A stretch of 35,942 bases of DNA from Verrucomicrobiaceae bacterium. Its GTDB lineage: Bacteria; Verrucomicrobiota; Verrucomicrobiia; Chthoniobacterales; JAATET01. A program made the translations under genes and the position numbers. This document shows, in pieces, positions 23,180 to 31,625 of the stretch. Where the stretch lies: assembly GCA_027488755.1 (NCBI GenBank), contig JAIYAZ010000053.1, positions 1 to 35,942 of the forward strand, written 5' to 3'. Position 1 is the stretch's first letter. Every line of letters starts with the position of its first letter. The notes below the pieces were generated by a model. It searched no databases and was not told the DNA's origin. It saw only the letters and a program-made list of their open reading frames with translations.

Positions 23180-24949
23180 ATGTCTCACCTCTCCAAATCC
23201 ACCTTCATTCTCGGACTAACCTGTCCACGAAAGGTAGCCTATGCGGCAGGTGGCTATCCGACGCCTTCCGGCGGGGACTTTGCGGAATTACTGGCCGAGG
23301 GTGGGGATCGGATTGGGGAAGTGGCGCGGATGCGGTATCCGGACGGGCGGATGGTTTCCGAGCGAGATCCCGACGCGGCGGTGCAAGCCACGGCGGAGGC
23401 GCTACGGGACGAATCGGTGACGATTTTCGAAGGCGCGATTCGGAGCGGACGCTTGTTTGCGCGAGCGGATATTCTGATCAAGGCCGGAAATCGATTCGAT
23501 CTCATTGAGGTGAAGTCAGCATCCATGGATCGGCTGGATCCCAAGACGTATCCGCTCACAACCAAGGCGGGGGGAGTGCGGAGTTGCTGGAAGACGATTC
23601 TTTCCGACATTGCATTTCAGCGGTTGATTTTGTCGCGGGCCTACCCGGATGCGGAGATTGCGTGTTACCTGCTGTGCCCCGATACCCGGGCGGTGGCGAC
23701 GATGGATGGTTTGCCGGGATGTTTGGTCGAGGATGCTTCCTTAGGGCCACGCTTTGCGGGAACGGACTTCCAAGCGACCGCGCTCACCTCACTTCTCACG
23801 CTGGAGCCGGTGGATGCGGCGGTGTCGATTCTGACCCCGGAAATCGAGGCGGCAGCGGATCGAATGGCCGCGCTTTTTCTCGACGATGGGTCGGTGACCA
23901 AACCGGATGTGACGCTGGGGTATCATTGCCGGAGTTGCGAATTCCGACTTCCGGCGGGGCACACCGGACCGGATGGCTTCCGCGAATGCTGGGGCTCCCT
24001 CGCTGATCCCGACCCACATCTTTTTGATTTGTATCAGCTCTACAGTCTGGGGAGTGGCCGGTTGGCCGATGAGTGCATCGCTGCTGGTCGAACGAGCTTA
24101 GTTGATTTACTCATCGATCGGATCGATGGGCCGTATGCCGAGCGTCAGCGCATTCAGATCGAACATCAACTCGCCGGAACCGAGTGGGTCAGCGATCGGC
24201 TGGCAGAAGCGATGGCGGCGATGCCGCGTCCCCTGCATTTCATCGACTTCGAGACCTGCACGCCGGCGCTACCCGAATATCGCGGAATGCGACCGAACGA
24301 GACGGTGGCTTTCCAATGGAGCTGCCACACGCTGGATGACCGCGCGGAGGCGCCAGGGACCCTGCGTCATTCCGAATGGCTGCATGATCCGAATACGCAT
24401 CCCGGCAGTCCGAATCATGAATTTGTCAGAACCTTGATTGAGGCCACGCGAGGCGGCACCGTTCTCACCTGGACCGGTCACGAAGCCAGCGTGCTCGCCC
24501 AGATCGCCCGCTCGATCCGCGAAGAATGTCCGGAGAAACTTGCGCTAGTGGACGATCTGGATTCCTTGCGGGAGCGGTTGGTGGACCAATGCGAGATGTG
24601 CCGACAGCATTATTTTCATCCGGCGATGGGCGGATCGAATTCCTTGAAGGCGGTTCTTCCGGCGGTGTGGGGAGCGGCGGCGGAATTGCGGGTGCATCCA
24701 TGGTTTGCATCGTGTGCGAGAACAACAGGTTCCCCACCCGGTGATCCCTACAAGAGCCTTCCTCCCCTTGCGGTGGATGGCGAAGAAACGACCGTGCAAG
24801 AGGGCACCGGGGCCATCCGCGCCTATCAGGCAATTCTTCACGGACCGATCAAGGATCGCCCGACCTGGCGCAGTCTACTCCTGCAATATTGTCATCTCGA
24901 CACGCTGGCGATGGTCATCGTGTGGGAGTATTGGCGGATTAAAGCGTGA
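23180..24949 (+). CDS. DUF2779 protein: Fe-S PD-(D/E)XK nuclease with DEDD-like domain
   Basis: A 589-residue protein of the DUF2779 type. The N-terminal half is a Cas4/RecB-like nuclease: ARADILIKAG (D97), FDLIEVKSAS (E110-x-K112) and four cysteines placed as an Fe-S cluster (C15, C250, C253, C270). The C-terminal half starts LHFIDFETCTPALPEYRG (about residues 352-369), the first Asp-Glu motif of DEDD-type 3'-5' exonucleases, with later LTWTGHEASVLAQI and a final CHLDTLAMVIVWEYW supplying the other acidic positions. It should trim nucleic acid with two active sites. It is GC-rich like the host region, unlike its AT-rich operon partner. Its role could be defence or repair; the sequence does not tell. 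Confidence 0.85.
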   Translation: MSHLSKSTFILGLTCPRKVAYAAGGYPTPSGGDFAELLAEGGDRIGEVARMRYPDGRMVSERDPDAAVQATAEALRDESVTIFEGAIRSGRLFARADILIKAGNRFDLIEVKSASMDRLDPKTYPLTTKAGGVRSCWKTILSDIAFQRLILSRAYPDAEIACYLLCPDTRAVATMDGLPGCLVEDASLGPRFAGTDFQATALTSLLTLEPVDAAVSILTPEIEAAADRMAALFLDDGSVTKPDVTLGYHCRSCEFRLPAGHTGPDGFRECWGSLADPDPHLFDLYQLYSLGSGRLADECIAAGRTSLVDLLIDRIDGPYAERQRIQIEHQLAGTEWVSDRLAEAMAAMPRPLHFIDFETCTPALPEYRGMRPNETVAFQWSCHTLDDRAEAPGTLRHSEWLHDPNTHPGSPNHEFVRTLIEATRGGTVLTWTGHEASVLAQIARSIREECPEKLALVDDLDSLRERLVDQCEMCRQHYFHPAMGGSNSLKAVLPAVWGAAAELRVHPWFASCARTTGSPPGDPYKSLPPLAVDGEETTVQEGTGAIRAYQAILHGPIKDRPTWRSLLLQYCHLDTLAMVIVWEYWRIKA

Positions 24950-24959
24950 CGCTCACGCC

Positions 24960-24976
24960 CCAAGCATGCCGCTTGG
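24960..24976. terminator. Hairpin between convergent genes
   Basis: CCAAGC (24960-24965) pairs with GCTTGG (24971-24976) across ATGCC in the 81-base gap between the converging DUF2779 and hipA genes. There is no T-run, so termination activity is only suggested by position. Confidence 0.3.
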
Positions 24977-25030
24977 CGGTTCTCAACCAGGCATCCATCC
25001 GCCACTCCCGCGCCGAAGAGGAATTTCACC

Positions 25031-26269
25031 TTACTTCCATCGCAGAGCCTGCAATTGTTCGTGGTGACGTCGAATGACTGGGATTACGGCCGTTGCGCCC
25101 GGGCAGTCTTCATCCAAGAGCTCTTCAGCCGCGGCCAGCGCACGCCTCGCAGTTAAACGCAGCCGCTGTTGAGCCTCGGCGAGGTCAATCCCCGATTCAT
25201 CAAAGAATCGACGCCAATTTTCGACGGCCAGTTTTTCAGGATTTCGCTCCCCGCCGAGCTTCATGGCCAATTCGGCATCCAGTTGGGGATAGGCTTGCGT
25301 GCAGACCAAGTCATAGAGGGGAGCGAGTTCAACGGATCCGGGCTCGCGGAGAAGAGAAAAGTTTTTCCCGTGAGCATCGCAGTTGCCGATGAGCGCGTTA
25401 AAAACGACCGCGTCAAAAAGTCGAAGCGGGTCGAACTCCGGTTGAATTGAGGCCTGGCGCAGAACTCCGAAGCATCTCTTGATGTTAGGGCCGCCATCCT
25501 GTTGGTACTTGCTTTCGGGCGCGATTCCGAGCGCTTGGCAAAGGTCCTCTTGGTGGACCTGCTCAAGCCGACCATCAAGCTGCAGTCGGCGGTCGTATCG
25601 CTCAATCTGGAGAAAACGGTGTTCTCCGGCGGTGCCAATCTCCACTTTGGCGGCCGGAAGCCCCGCGGCCCTTGCCAGTTGCATACAAAAGAATTCATTC
25701 TCGACCAAGCCGGGGTAGCTTTGGTTCTGCGGCTTTAGAATGTGGCTTGTCGCAGCACCCGCAAGTGGCAGCAGATACATTCCGTCGACGATCCGGATCG
25801 CCACCTTGAGCTGTGCGCCGGCCAAAGAAAACTGGATGCCATTTTCGCCGGCAAGTAATGGCCGACGAGGCAAAATAGCCAATTTTCCCGCCAAATCCGC
25901 CGAACTAATCTCCTGATAACTTGGCTCAACGGTGGCGGCATGTTCGCTAGGTGGCAGGAGGCGAACCGCTCCCGCGCACTCCGCCCCGAGGCGCGCCAGA
26001 AGTTCGAAGTCGTTCTTCTCGCTTACGCCGAGCGTCTTCGCAATCACACTCCGGCTTTTGGCCTCGGGCAACAGTCCCGCGAAAAACGGACGGGTTTCGC
26101 GGCGATTGAATAGCCCGGCGCGGAGCGGGAGCGACTCCGAGAGCGGCACGGGTTCTGCAGAATCAAGCCACGCCTGATGGTAGTGAAACTGGCTGTTCCC
26201 GTAGCTATCTTGGACAAGCTCTCCCACTAAATCCCCGCCAAGGAATACGTTTAGAGATTTCTCCGCCAT
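25031..26269 (-). CDS. hipA: HipA-family serine/threonine kinase toxin
   Basis: A 412-residue HipA of normal length and layout. The N-subdomain (LNVFLGGDLVGELVQD, then PLSESLPLRAG) is followed by kinase motifs FSLAGAQLKVAI, SHILKPQN, FLQIERYDR, HQEDLCQALG, the catalytic loop IGNCDAHGKNFSLL and the metal-binding LAPLYDLV. HipA kinases phosphorylate glutamyl- or tryptophanyl-tRNA synthetase and trigger growth arrest; the target here is unknown. A HipB antitoxin with an HTH is normally encoded directly upstream. Instead an 81-residue ORF without an evident HTH ends two bases before this ATG. It converges with the DUF2779 gene. Confidence 0.9.
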   Translation of the reverse strand: MAEKSLNVFLGGDLVGELVQDSYGNSQFHYHQAWLDSAEPVPLSESLPLRAGLFNRRETRPFFAGLLPEAKSRSVIAKTLGVSEKNDFELLARLGAECAGAVRLLPPSEHAATVEPSYQEISSADLAGKLAILPRRPLLAGENGIQFSLAGAQLKVAIRIVDGMYLLPLAGAATSHILKPQNQSYPGLVENEFFCMQLARAAGLPAAKVEIGTAGEHRFLQIERYDRRLQLDGRLEQVHQEDLCQALGIAPESKYQQDGGPNIKRCFGVLRQASIQPEFDPLRLFDAVVFNALIGNCDAHGKNFSLLREPGSVELAPLYDLVCTQAYPQLDAELAMKLGGERNPEKLAVENWRRFFDESGIDLAEAQQRLRLTARRALAAAEELLDEDCPGATAVIPVIRRHHEQLQALRWK

Positions 26270-26271
26270 GG

Positions 26272-26517
26272 CTACCGCTGAGTTCGAACGGGAAGATTCA
26301 GATCAATCGCAAGCTCACGAAGCGCCGTCATACCTTTTCCCCAAGTCTGGAAATATTCTTTTTCTTGAAGTCCGATGGATAACGGAAGGCCGGGGCACAG
26401 GGGCAAGGCCGGACGCGACTGGATTTCAAGCCGCCAACGTTTCGCCTGCCATCCCAGTGTGCCGGCCATGTGGCTGAGTGTAAATGTGGAAGCTGGCGCA
26501 CCGCTGAAATTTTGCAT
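26272..26517 (-). CDS. Small ORF in the hipB position, no HTH seen
   Basis: An 81-residue frame whose TAG lies two bases before the hipA ATG, with AAGAGG three bases upstream of its own ATG at 26517. This is exactly where hipB would be expected, and the tight spacing supports translation. Yet the sequence (for example ALPLCPGLPLSIGLQEKEYF and TWGKGMTALRELAIDLNLPV) shows no XRE helix-turn-helix. It may be an atypical antitoxin, a decayed hipB or a chance frame. The divergent recD2 start is only 29 bases away, which leaves little room for two separate promoters. Confidence 0.4.
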   Translation of the reverse strand: MQNFSGAPASTFTLSHMAGTLGWQAKRWRLEIQSRPALPLCPGLPLSIGLQEKEYFQTWGKGMTALRELAIDLNLPVRTQR

Positions 26518-26546
26518 AATCCTCTTCCGTCCGGCGATAAGATTGG

Positions 26547-28763
26547 ATGAAACCGAACCGAACGCCCCCCACCCCACGCCCGCCGACATTGGAGCTTACT
26601 GGGTCAGTCCTCAGAGTCCGTTTTTTGAAACGCAACCCAGCGGATGGTAAGAATTTCGTGATTCTGGAGTTCCAGCCGGATCGCTCCTGTGCGAGTTCCT
26701 TGAAAAGTGAGGCTATCCGAAACCCCAAGGGCGAGGGAAAGGAGGATCCCCTGCTCTACTTCATTCTGGTGAAGCTCGATACGACGTTGACCATTGCCGC
26801 AAGCATGCGGCTCAAACTGCGGGGATTTTTTCTCAAGGACGATAAGTATGGTTGGCAATTCAAGGCGCTCGCGGCGAACGCGTCGAATGAAAAAAACAAG
26901 GACGATCAGACGCTTGGAGCCTTGGCTGCGGTGCGCGGCAATAATGGAGCACCACTGATCGGGCGCGAGCGCTTGAAAAGACTGAAGAAGGCTCTCGCCG
27001 CGACGCTTCCAGAGGTTCTCAAGGATAACCCGTCGAAGCTGTGTGAGGTTCTGCCCGATCTGACCGAGCAAGATGCCCTTCGATTGGGGAAGGCTTGGAC
27101 GGAAACCCAGGTCGTGAACGACGACGCCGCTGCGAAGAAACTTCAGGAACTTCCGGAAATTGGACCAGTCCTAGCGCGGGCAATCATCACCGAGTTTGGC
27201 GATCAAGCACTGAATACGATGCTCCGCGATCCTTACGAAGTCGCCCATAGGGTCCGCGGCATCGGCTTCGTTACGGCCGAAAAGATTGCCGAGCTGCAAA
27301 ACCTCCCCCCCATGGTGCGTGCGCGCGGCCGCATCGACCACCTGTTGCGATCGGCCGCGGAAGAAAATGGGGACTGCGGAGTGCGAAAGGCTGATCTTGT
27401 TCAGAAAGTCGCCGATGCGACCAAATTGGAACCGAAGCACGTGGAGGGCATTCTCGCCGGCCTCGTTGCGGGCAAGCACGCTCCCTATTTCGAGGAGGAC
27501 GACGTGATCTGGCACCGGAGCTTTGTTCATGCGGAGCAGAAGGTTGCGACTTGGATTGAGAAAACCTTAAGCAAACCAGCAGTCCATGAGCACCGCGGGG
27601 CCCCGTCGCTAGAACTGTCGAAGGAACAGGGCGCGGCTATGCAGGCAATCCTCGAGGCCCCAGTATCCATCCTCACCGGCGGCCCGGGCACCGGTAAGAC
27701 CACGCTGCTAAGCGAAATTGCGTCGCGAACGTCTTGCTTATTGTGCGCCCCGACCGGCCGCGCCGCAAAACGACTTACCGAGGTGACCGGTGCCGATGCC
27801 ATGACGCTCCATCGTCTCATTCTGCAGAAATCCAACCCCGTGAGGTCTGAACACCTCCTCATCGTGGACGAATGCTCAATGGCCGACATCATGGTCATGA
27901 GTGCCCTTGCGGAACGATGCGCCGAACGATTGCCGCGGCTTCTGTTTGTGGGCGACGCGAATCAACTCCCTTCCGTCGCCGCCGGGCAGGTGTTCCGCGA
28001 CCTGATCGCGTGCGGGCGCATTCCGGTCCATCGTCTCACGGAAAACTTCCGCACCGTCGGCGCCGGCGGTGGAATCGTCGCCGCCGCCGAGGCCGTGCTT
28101 CGCGGTAAAATGCCGAGGCCGACGGAATTTGATGCCGCCAAGGGCTTTTGCTTCGTCGAAACAGCGAGCGCGGCCGAGGCCGCCGCCAAAGCCGTCGAGT
28201 TTGCGACCGAGATTCTCCCGCAGCACTGCAAACTCGACCCGGTTGGCGATCTGCAGGTGCTCACGCCCATGCGGGGCGGCCCAGCCGGCGTGCAGGCGCT
28301 GAACGCGGAGCTTCGCCCCCGGCTGAATCCATCATCCCCCGGAACGCCTTTTCCATTCAGCCCCGGGGAGCGAGTCATCAATCTCCAGAACCAGCCAGAC
28401 CGAGGGATCTTCAACGGCGATCTCGGCGTCATTGAAAGCATCAACCAGGATCGGAAGGAGGCGACGGTGCGGTTTCAGGATTTGACAGTGCTTTTCGACG
28501 AGAAACGTTTGTGCTTGCTGGAACTCGCCTACGCAATCACCGCCCACAAGGCCCAGGGCTCCGAATATCCCGCCGTCATTGTCGTGCTGGCCAAAGGGCA
28601 TTACGTCCTCTTGGATCGGAACCTTCTCTACACCGCCATGACCCGGGCCCAAAAACAGCTTATCATCGTGGCCGAACGCGGCGCCCTCGCCATCGCCCTT
28701 AAAAATGCCACCCGAGATCGACGCACCCGCTTAGCGAAGGTGATTGCCGATGGTCAGGCTTAA
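26547..28763 (+). CDS. recD2: RecD2-like ATP-dependent DNA helicase
   Basis: A 738-residue SF1 helicase of the RecD2 type. An N-terminal OB-like domain (ELTGSVLRVRFLKR, then VILEFQPD) is followed by helix-hairpin-helix units (LQELPEIGPVLARAI and VRGIGFVTAEKIAEL), then the helicase: motif I GGPGTGKTT (about 377-385), II LLIVDECSM, III FVGDANQLPSVAAG, IV LTENFRT, V YAITAHKAQGSEYP and VI NLLYTAMTRAQKQLIIV. RecD2 unwinds DNA 5'-3' in repair, independent of RecBC. The extra copy on an accessory element may serve replication or transfer. The start at 26547 has only a weak ribosome site. It stands alone on its strand with no downstream operon partner. Confidence 0.9.
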   Translation: MKPNRTPPTPRPPTLELTGSVLRVRFLKRNPADGKNFVILEFQPDRSCASSLKSEAIRNPKGEGKEDPLLYFILVKLDTTLTIAASMRLKLRGFFLKDDKYGWQFKALAANASNEKNKDDQTLGALAAVRGNNGAPLIGRERLKRLKKALAATLPEVLKDNPSKLCEVLPDLTEQDALRLGKAWTETQVVNDDAAAKKLQELPEIGPVLARAIITEFGDQALNTMLRDPYEVAHRVRGIGFVTAEKIAELQNLPPMVRARGRIDHLLRSAAEENGDCGVRKADLVQKVADATKLEPKHVEGILAGLVAGKHAPYFEEDDVIWHRSFVHAEQKVATWIEKTLSKPAVHEHRGAPSLELSKEQGAAMQAILEAPVSILTGGPGTGKTTLLSEIASRTSCLLCAPTGRAAKRLTEVTGADAMTLHRLILQKSNPVRSEHLLIVDECSMADIMVMSALAERCAERLPRLLFVGDANQLPSVAAGQVFRDLIACGRIPVHRLTENFRTVGAGGGIVAAAEAVLRGKMPRPTEFDAAKGFCFVETASAAEAAAKAVEFATEILPQHCKLDPVGDLQVLTPMRGGPAGVQALNAELRPRLNPSSPGTPFPFSPGERVINLQNQPDRGIFNGDLGVIESINQDRKEATVRFQDLTVLFDEKRLCLLELAYAITAHKAQGSEYPAVIVVLAKGHYVLLDRNLLYTAMTRAQKQLIIVAERGALAIALKNATRDRRTRLAKVIADGQA

Positions 28764-28890
28764 CTGGCGACCCTCCCAGTGCCCGCATTGCGCTAAGGCT
28801 AAACTTACAAGCTTTTATCGAACGCGACCGATACTCCGTAGCGGATTCGCTGGTCAATCCAATCAAGTCTGTCTTGAGGCTTTAGTCCCT

Positions 28891-29211
28891 TTACTTCGCG
28901 TTCTTATCCAACCATTCGGCGAGATCTTGAAGCGGATCTAGAGCGACCACGCTATTAAATGTGAGGTCCCCCAAAACAATGGGCTCCGTCACCAAGTGCG
29001 GCTTACACGGATCATAAAGGTGCTCTTTGCGAATCTGAAGGATCGTCCTGTCGATGCCATCTTTCTCGGAAACCGTTGATAGCGCGGCTGAAAACAGATC
29101 GTTCTTTATACGCACCATCTCCAAGGCGCTTTTGAGATTCGAAGCTGAGCGCGTGATCTCAACGCAATAGCTGGAGATCCCGATGTACACGTGAAGCCGA
29201 AATTTACTCAC
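28891..29211 (-). CDS. Hypothetical protein, 106 aa
   Basis: I do not recognise this small protein. From the GTG at 29211 it reads as alternating strands and helices (FRLHVYIGISSYCVEITRSA, then LKSALEMVRIKNDLFSAALS), ending with an amphipathic helix LQDLAEWLDKNAK. There is no signal peptide, membrane segment or named motif. Base composition is lower in GC than in the recD2 gene before it, like the next gene at 29280-29687. The two small genes are on the same strand 68 bases apart and were probably acquired together. The 127 bases between recD2 and this gene show nothing clear. Confidence 0.5.
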   Translation of the reverse strand: MSKFRLHVYIGISSYCVEITRSASNLKSALEMVRIKNDLFSAALSTVSEKDGIDRTILQIRKEHLYDPCKPHLVTEPIVLGDLTFNSVVALDPLQDLAEWLDKNAK

Positions 29212-29279
29212 AAGTCTGAATTATTGCACTGACCACTATAGTCTGAGGAAGCAAAAATCTCGGTAAAGACCGAGTGCCC

Positions 29280-29687
29280 TTAATGCTTAGGCAAGCGCTT
29301 TAGAAGTCCACCAAGCGTAGTCTCCTCCCCGCCAGGTGTGCAGACCCTTACGGTCACACCTGGAACTGCCTCCTGAATTCCTGTTCTCGCATTTTGATTG
29401 TTCGTAATGATTTGTGCACTACTTAGATCAAGAACATCCTTATAACTCTGAAAAACGGCAAGAGCTGCCTCTGCGAGAGCCTGGTATTGAGTGTTGGACG
29501 CTTCAAATTCCACAGGCACTCCCGATTCAATCGCATCAGGGGGGTTTGCCGGTTTTGGAAGTGTCTTACCATCTGGCATCTGAATCTCGAAAATCCAATT
29601 TCCCTGTCTAGCAGATCCCCCGTCTATGGAATTTCCGTCATCGTCAGCACCACTTAAATTAGCCTGTATAAATATTTTTACCGCCAT
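29280..29687 (-). CDS. Small protein, possibly an inactive RNase H-like fold
   Basis: A 135-residue protein. Its order of elements recalls RNase HI: an N-terminal strand KIFIQANLSG, GNWIFEIQMPDGK (as in 'G.WG..i...dg'), SNTQYQALAEAALAVFQSY (as in 'TNN..E..A...AL') and AQIITNNQNARTGIQEA (as in 'v.i.tDSq.v..gi'). At the usual catalytic positions the acidic residues are replaced by Q, Q and N, so if the fold is right the protein is a non-catalytic nucleic-acid binder. This rests on pattern reading alone and could be wrong. It precedes the other small gene (28891-29211) on the same strand. No Shine-Dalgarno site is visible. Confidence 0.5.
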   Translation of the reverse strand: MAVKIFIQANLSGADDDGNSIDGGSARQGNWIFEIQMPDGKTLPKPANPPDAIESGVPVEFEASNTQYQALAEAALAVFQSYKDVLDLSSAQIITNNQNARTGIQEAVPGVTVRVCTPGGEETTLGGLLKRLPKH

Positions 29688-29849
29688 AGAAAATGTTTGC
29701 CCAAAATTTCAGTGGGTCTCAAGGAAGATCGCGTTATTTGCTTGGTCCGGTTCTCGTAACGACACTTGGTCGACTACCTTTTAGTCACTTAATTATATTG
29801 TTTTGCGCGGCCGTCTCCCGAAGTTTCTGAACCACAAAACCGGTGGTCC

Positions 29850-29884
29850 AAAAACTCCTGGGAGCGCGCACCGCGGAGGCTCCC
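29850..29884 (-). terminator. Probable terminator after the sigma-like gene
   Basis: On the minus strand, directly after the sigma-like gene's TGA (29887-29889), GGGAGC (29884-29879) pairs with GCTCCC (29865-29860), and five Ts follow at 29854-29850 after AGGAG. A second stem, ACCAC with GTGGT, lies just beyond (about 29831-29847). The 199-base gap 29688-29886 holds no gene. Confidence 0.5.
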
Positions 29885-29886
29885 GA

Positions 29887-30642
29887 TCACAGATTCGGCT
29901 CCTCCGGGAGAATATCCATTTCTTGATCAGCCGCCCGAGCCCTTTTTAAGGCTTCGCATTTCCTAATAAGGTGACGGCTGACCGTGGCTTGATTGACGCG
30001 AAATTCGGCCGCCAATTCCGCCTGCGTGATGGTGCCCTCCATCTCGATGTGGCGGGCAAATATCCGGTCCCCGAGCTTTCGAGACGCGGGGCGCACGGCA
30101 ACATTCAGAATTGCCTTCATCTGATCGAGAGCAGCCTGATTGGCGGGCGAGCTCATCGAGGAGAAAATTTGAGCGGAATGGAGAAAGTTCTCCGTTTCTC
30201 CGGCCGGCGAAACGTCTGCAAGGCCAACCATGCGCCACTTCTGGCGCACGCAGTCAAGCGCCCGGTACCGCGCCACCTTCCACAACCATCGGTTGAGGTG
30301 AATGCCATTTGCCAAAAACAAGGGTTTCTCGAACCACGCCAGGGAAATCCGGTTAAACGCATCGGCCGAATCCACGCCGAAGCGAGAGGAGAAATACTCG
30401 AGGCGGCGAAGGAGGTGCGCCATTCCCAAGCCATTTCCCGCATGCAGCCATTCCAGTGTGCTGGCCTCGTCTCTCGCGGCGAGCCCGGAAACCTCCGCGT
30501 GAGCTCGATTAAACGCCTCCCGTTCGGTCGTGTGATCCCAGTCTAGGTGCCACGCAGCGAGAATCGCGGGATGCGGATCGCTCGAGGTGCGGTTGATGTT
30601 GAGGCGGCGGGTGAATTCGTCATTGACATGATTCGTGATCAT
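29887..30642 (-). CDS. Sigma-70-family-like factor with region 4 HTH
   Basis: A 251-residue protein with sigma-like blocks: DSADAFNRISLAWFEKP (about 90-106, region 2.2-like), NRWLWKVARYRALDCVRQKWR (about 117-137, like the DNA-melting/-10-reading region 2.4), and a C-terminal HTH ITQAELAAEFRVNQATVSRHLIRKCEALKR (about 204-233) in the place of region 4.2. It may direct RNA polymerase to element-specific promoters or be a regulator derived from a sigma factor. AAGGGG seven bases before the ATG supports the start. It is probably a single-gene unit ended by the hairpin at 29850-29884. The second sigma-like protein (6510-7250) differs clearly in sequence. Confidence 0.65.
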   Translation of the reverse strand: MITNHVNDEFTRRLNINRTSSDPHPAILAAWHLDWDHTTEREAFNRAHAEVSGLAARDEASTLEWLHAGNGLGMAHLLRRLEYFSSRFGVDSADAFNRISLAWFEKPLFLANGIHLNRWLWKVARYRALDCVRQKWRMVGLADVSPAGETENFLHSAQIFSSMSSPANQAALDQMKAILNVAVRPASRKLGDRIFARHIEMEGTITQAELAAEFRVNQATVSRHLIRKCEALKRARAADQEMDILPEEPNL

Positions 30643-30815
30643 GTCTATACCCCTTGGGTATTCCCGGCGTAGCCGCCCCGGAGGGGTTGGGTTTTTGTCG
30701 TGCCATGGTTTGGCGGCAGGTGGCCTTGATCAGTCCCGCCGGCGCTTGGAACATGCAGACCAGAAGAGCCCGCGTCAGTCTTGGGCGACTTCGTTCGTGT
30801 GAGTTCGAGTTCCGA

Positions 30816-31493
30816 CTACGCCTCCAGAAACTGCGGGGTCACCCCAGTCACTAGGGCTGACTTACTACGCGGCGACTTCGCTGTTTGAAGTGGCCAATCC
30901 TTATTCTGAAGTGGCCACAGGCCCGCGAGGCGAAGAGGTTCCCGGGACTCGCCATCGGCCGGATTTTCTGAGCCGGGAACCCATACAATGGGAAGACTGT
31001 TCGCGTTGGGAAGCATTCCAGGCAGTCGGCTCGAAGTCCCCAACGGGTGGAGGCGGCGAAGACCTTCCAAGGCACTGCTTAGCAGCGGGAGAAGGCTTGG
31101 TGCAGAATGGTGGGGCCGCCAGTTGGTCTTTCGGGCATTCCAACCCCAAACCCCCCGGCAGTGATGCACCACAACCTGGCTGTCGCCTTGGAAAAGCACG
31201 GCCCGATCCGCAGCGTTGGCGCAGATCCAGTCAATCGCGGCCAGGAGGGCCAAATACTCCGCCGCATTGTTTGATTGGCACTGCGCGGGCGGGAGAAGCA
31301 TCGACGCGCGATGAAGTTCGCTCCCTTTCGGGTCGGTGATCACAACGCCCAAAGATCCCACTGCACGGGACGTGCCTCGGGGCTCAAATGCCCCGTCAAA
31401 CGAGGCAAGAACTTCGTATTCGTCCTCTGCGAAAGCCGGGAGTCGGGAGTCGGGCGGCAAAAAATCAAACTGCGGTTGCGTAGGGCGCTTCAT
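30816..31493 (-). CDS. RNase HI-like protein, 225 aa
   Basis: A ribonuclease H-fold protein. The catalytic carboxylates fall in FDGAFEPRGTSRAVGSLGVVI (first Asp, about residue 33), SNNAAEYLALLAAID (Glu, about 78), LFQGDSQVVVHHCRG (Asp, about 102) and WVPGSENPADGESRE (last Asp, about 180). All four are present, so it should cut the RNA strand of RNA-DNA hybrids. It is longer than E. coli RnhA (155) because of an N-terminal proline-rich piece and about 40 extra C-terminal residues. GAAGAG lies just before the ATG. It diverges from the coupling-protein gene. On a conjugative element it could remove replication primers or R-loops; no link to the RT at 15 kb is shown by position. The 173 bases beyond its stop hold no gene. 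Confidence 0.8.
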   Translation of the reverse strand: MKRPTQPQFDFLPPDSRLPAFAEDEYEVLASFDGAFEPRGTSRAVGSLGVVITDPKGSELHRASMLLPPAQCQSNNAAEYLALLAAIDWICANAADRAVLFQGDSQVVVHHCRGVWGWNARKTNWRPHHSAPSLLPLLSSALEGLRRLHPLGTSSRLPGMLPNANSLPIVWVPGSENPADGESREPLRLAGLWPLQNKDWPLQTAKSPRSKSALVTGVTPQFLEA

Positions 31494-31625
31494 GTCTCTT
31501 CAACGCACGATGCTCGCAAATTATGCGAAAAAGTCTCGTACGCGGAAGTATTCCCTCCTCCTCGCCCGTGGAGATTCCGTAAAAATTATTCTGCATAATC
31601 GGCGGGGGCTGCGCGTTGGGCTGGC
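31494..31625. promoter_or_regulatory. Divergent promoter region with a long inverted repeat
   Basis: These 132 bases separate the divergent RNase H and coupling-protein starts. ATTATGC at 31520-31526 and GCATAAT at 31593-31599 form a perfect 7-bp inverted repeat 66 bases apart, in the most AT-rich parts of the gap, as might be seen for a regulator acting on both promoters. I do not see convincing -35/-10 pairs. Confidence 0.3.

Noticed and set aside
28744-28941. Small ORF with CPHC motif after recD2
   Set aside because: It overlaps the recD2 stop and the end of the 28891 gene, and a single CxxC is not enough to support it.
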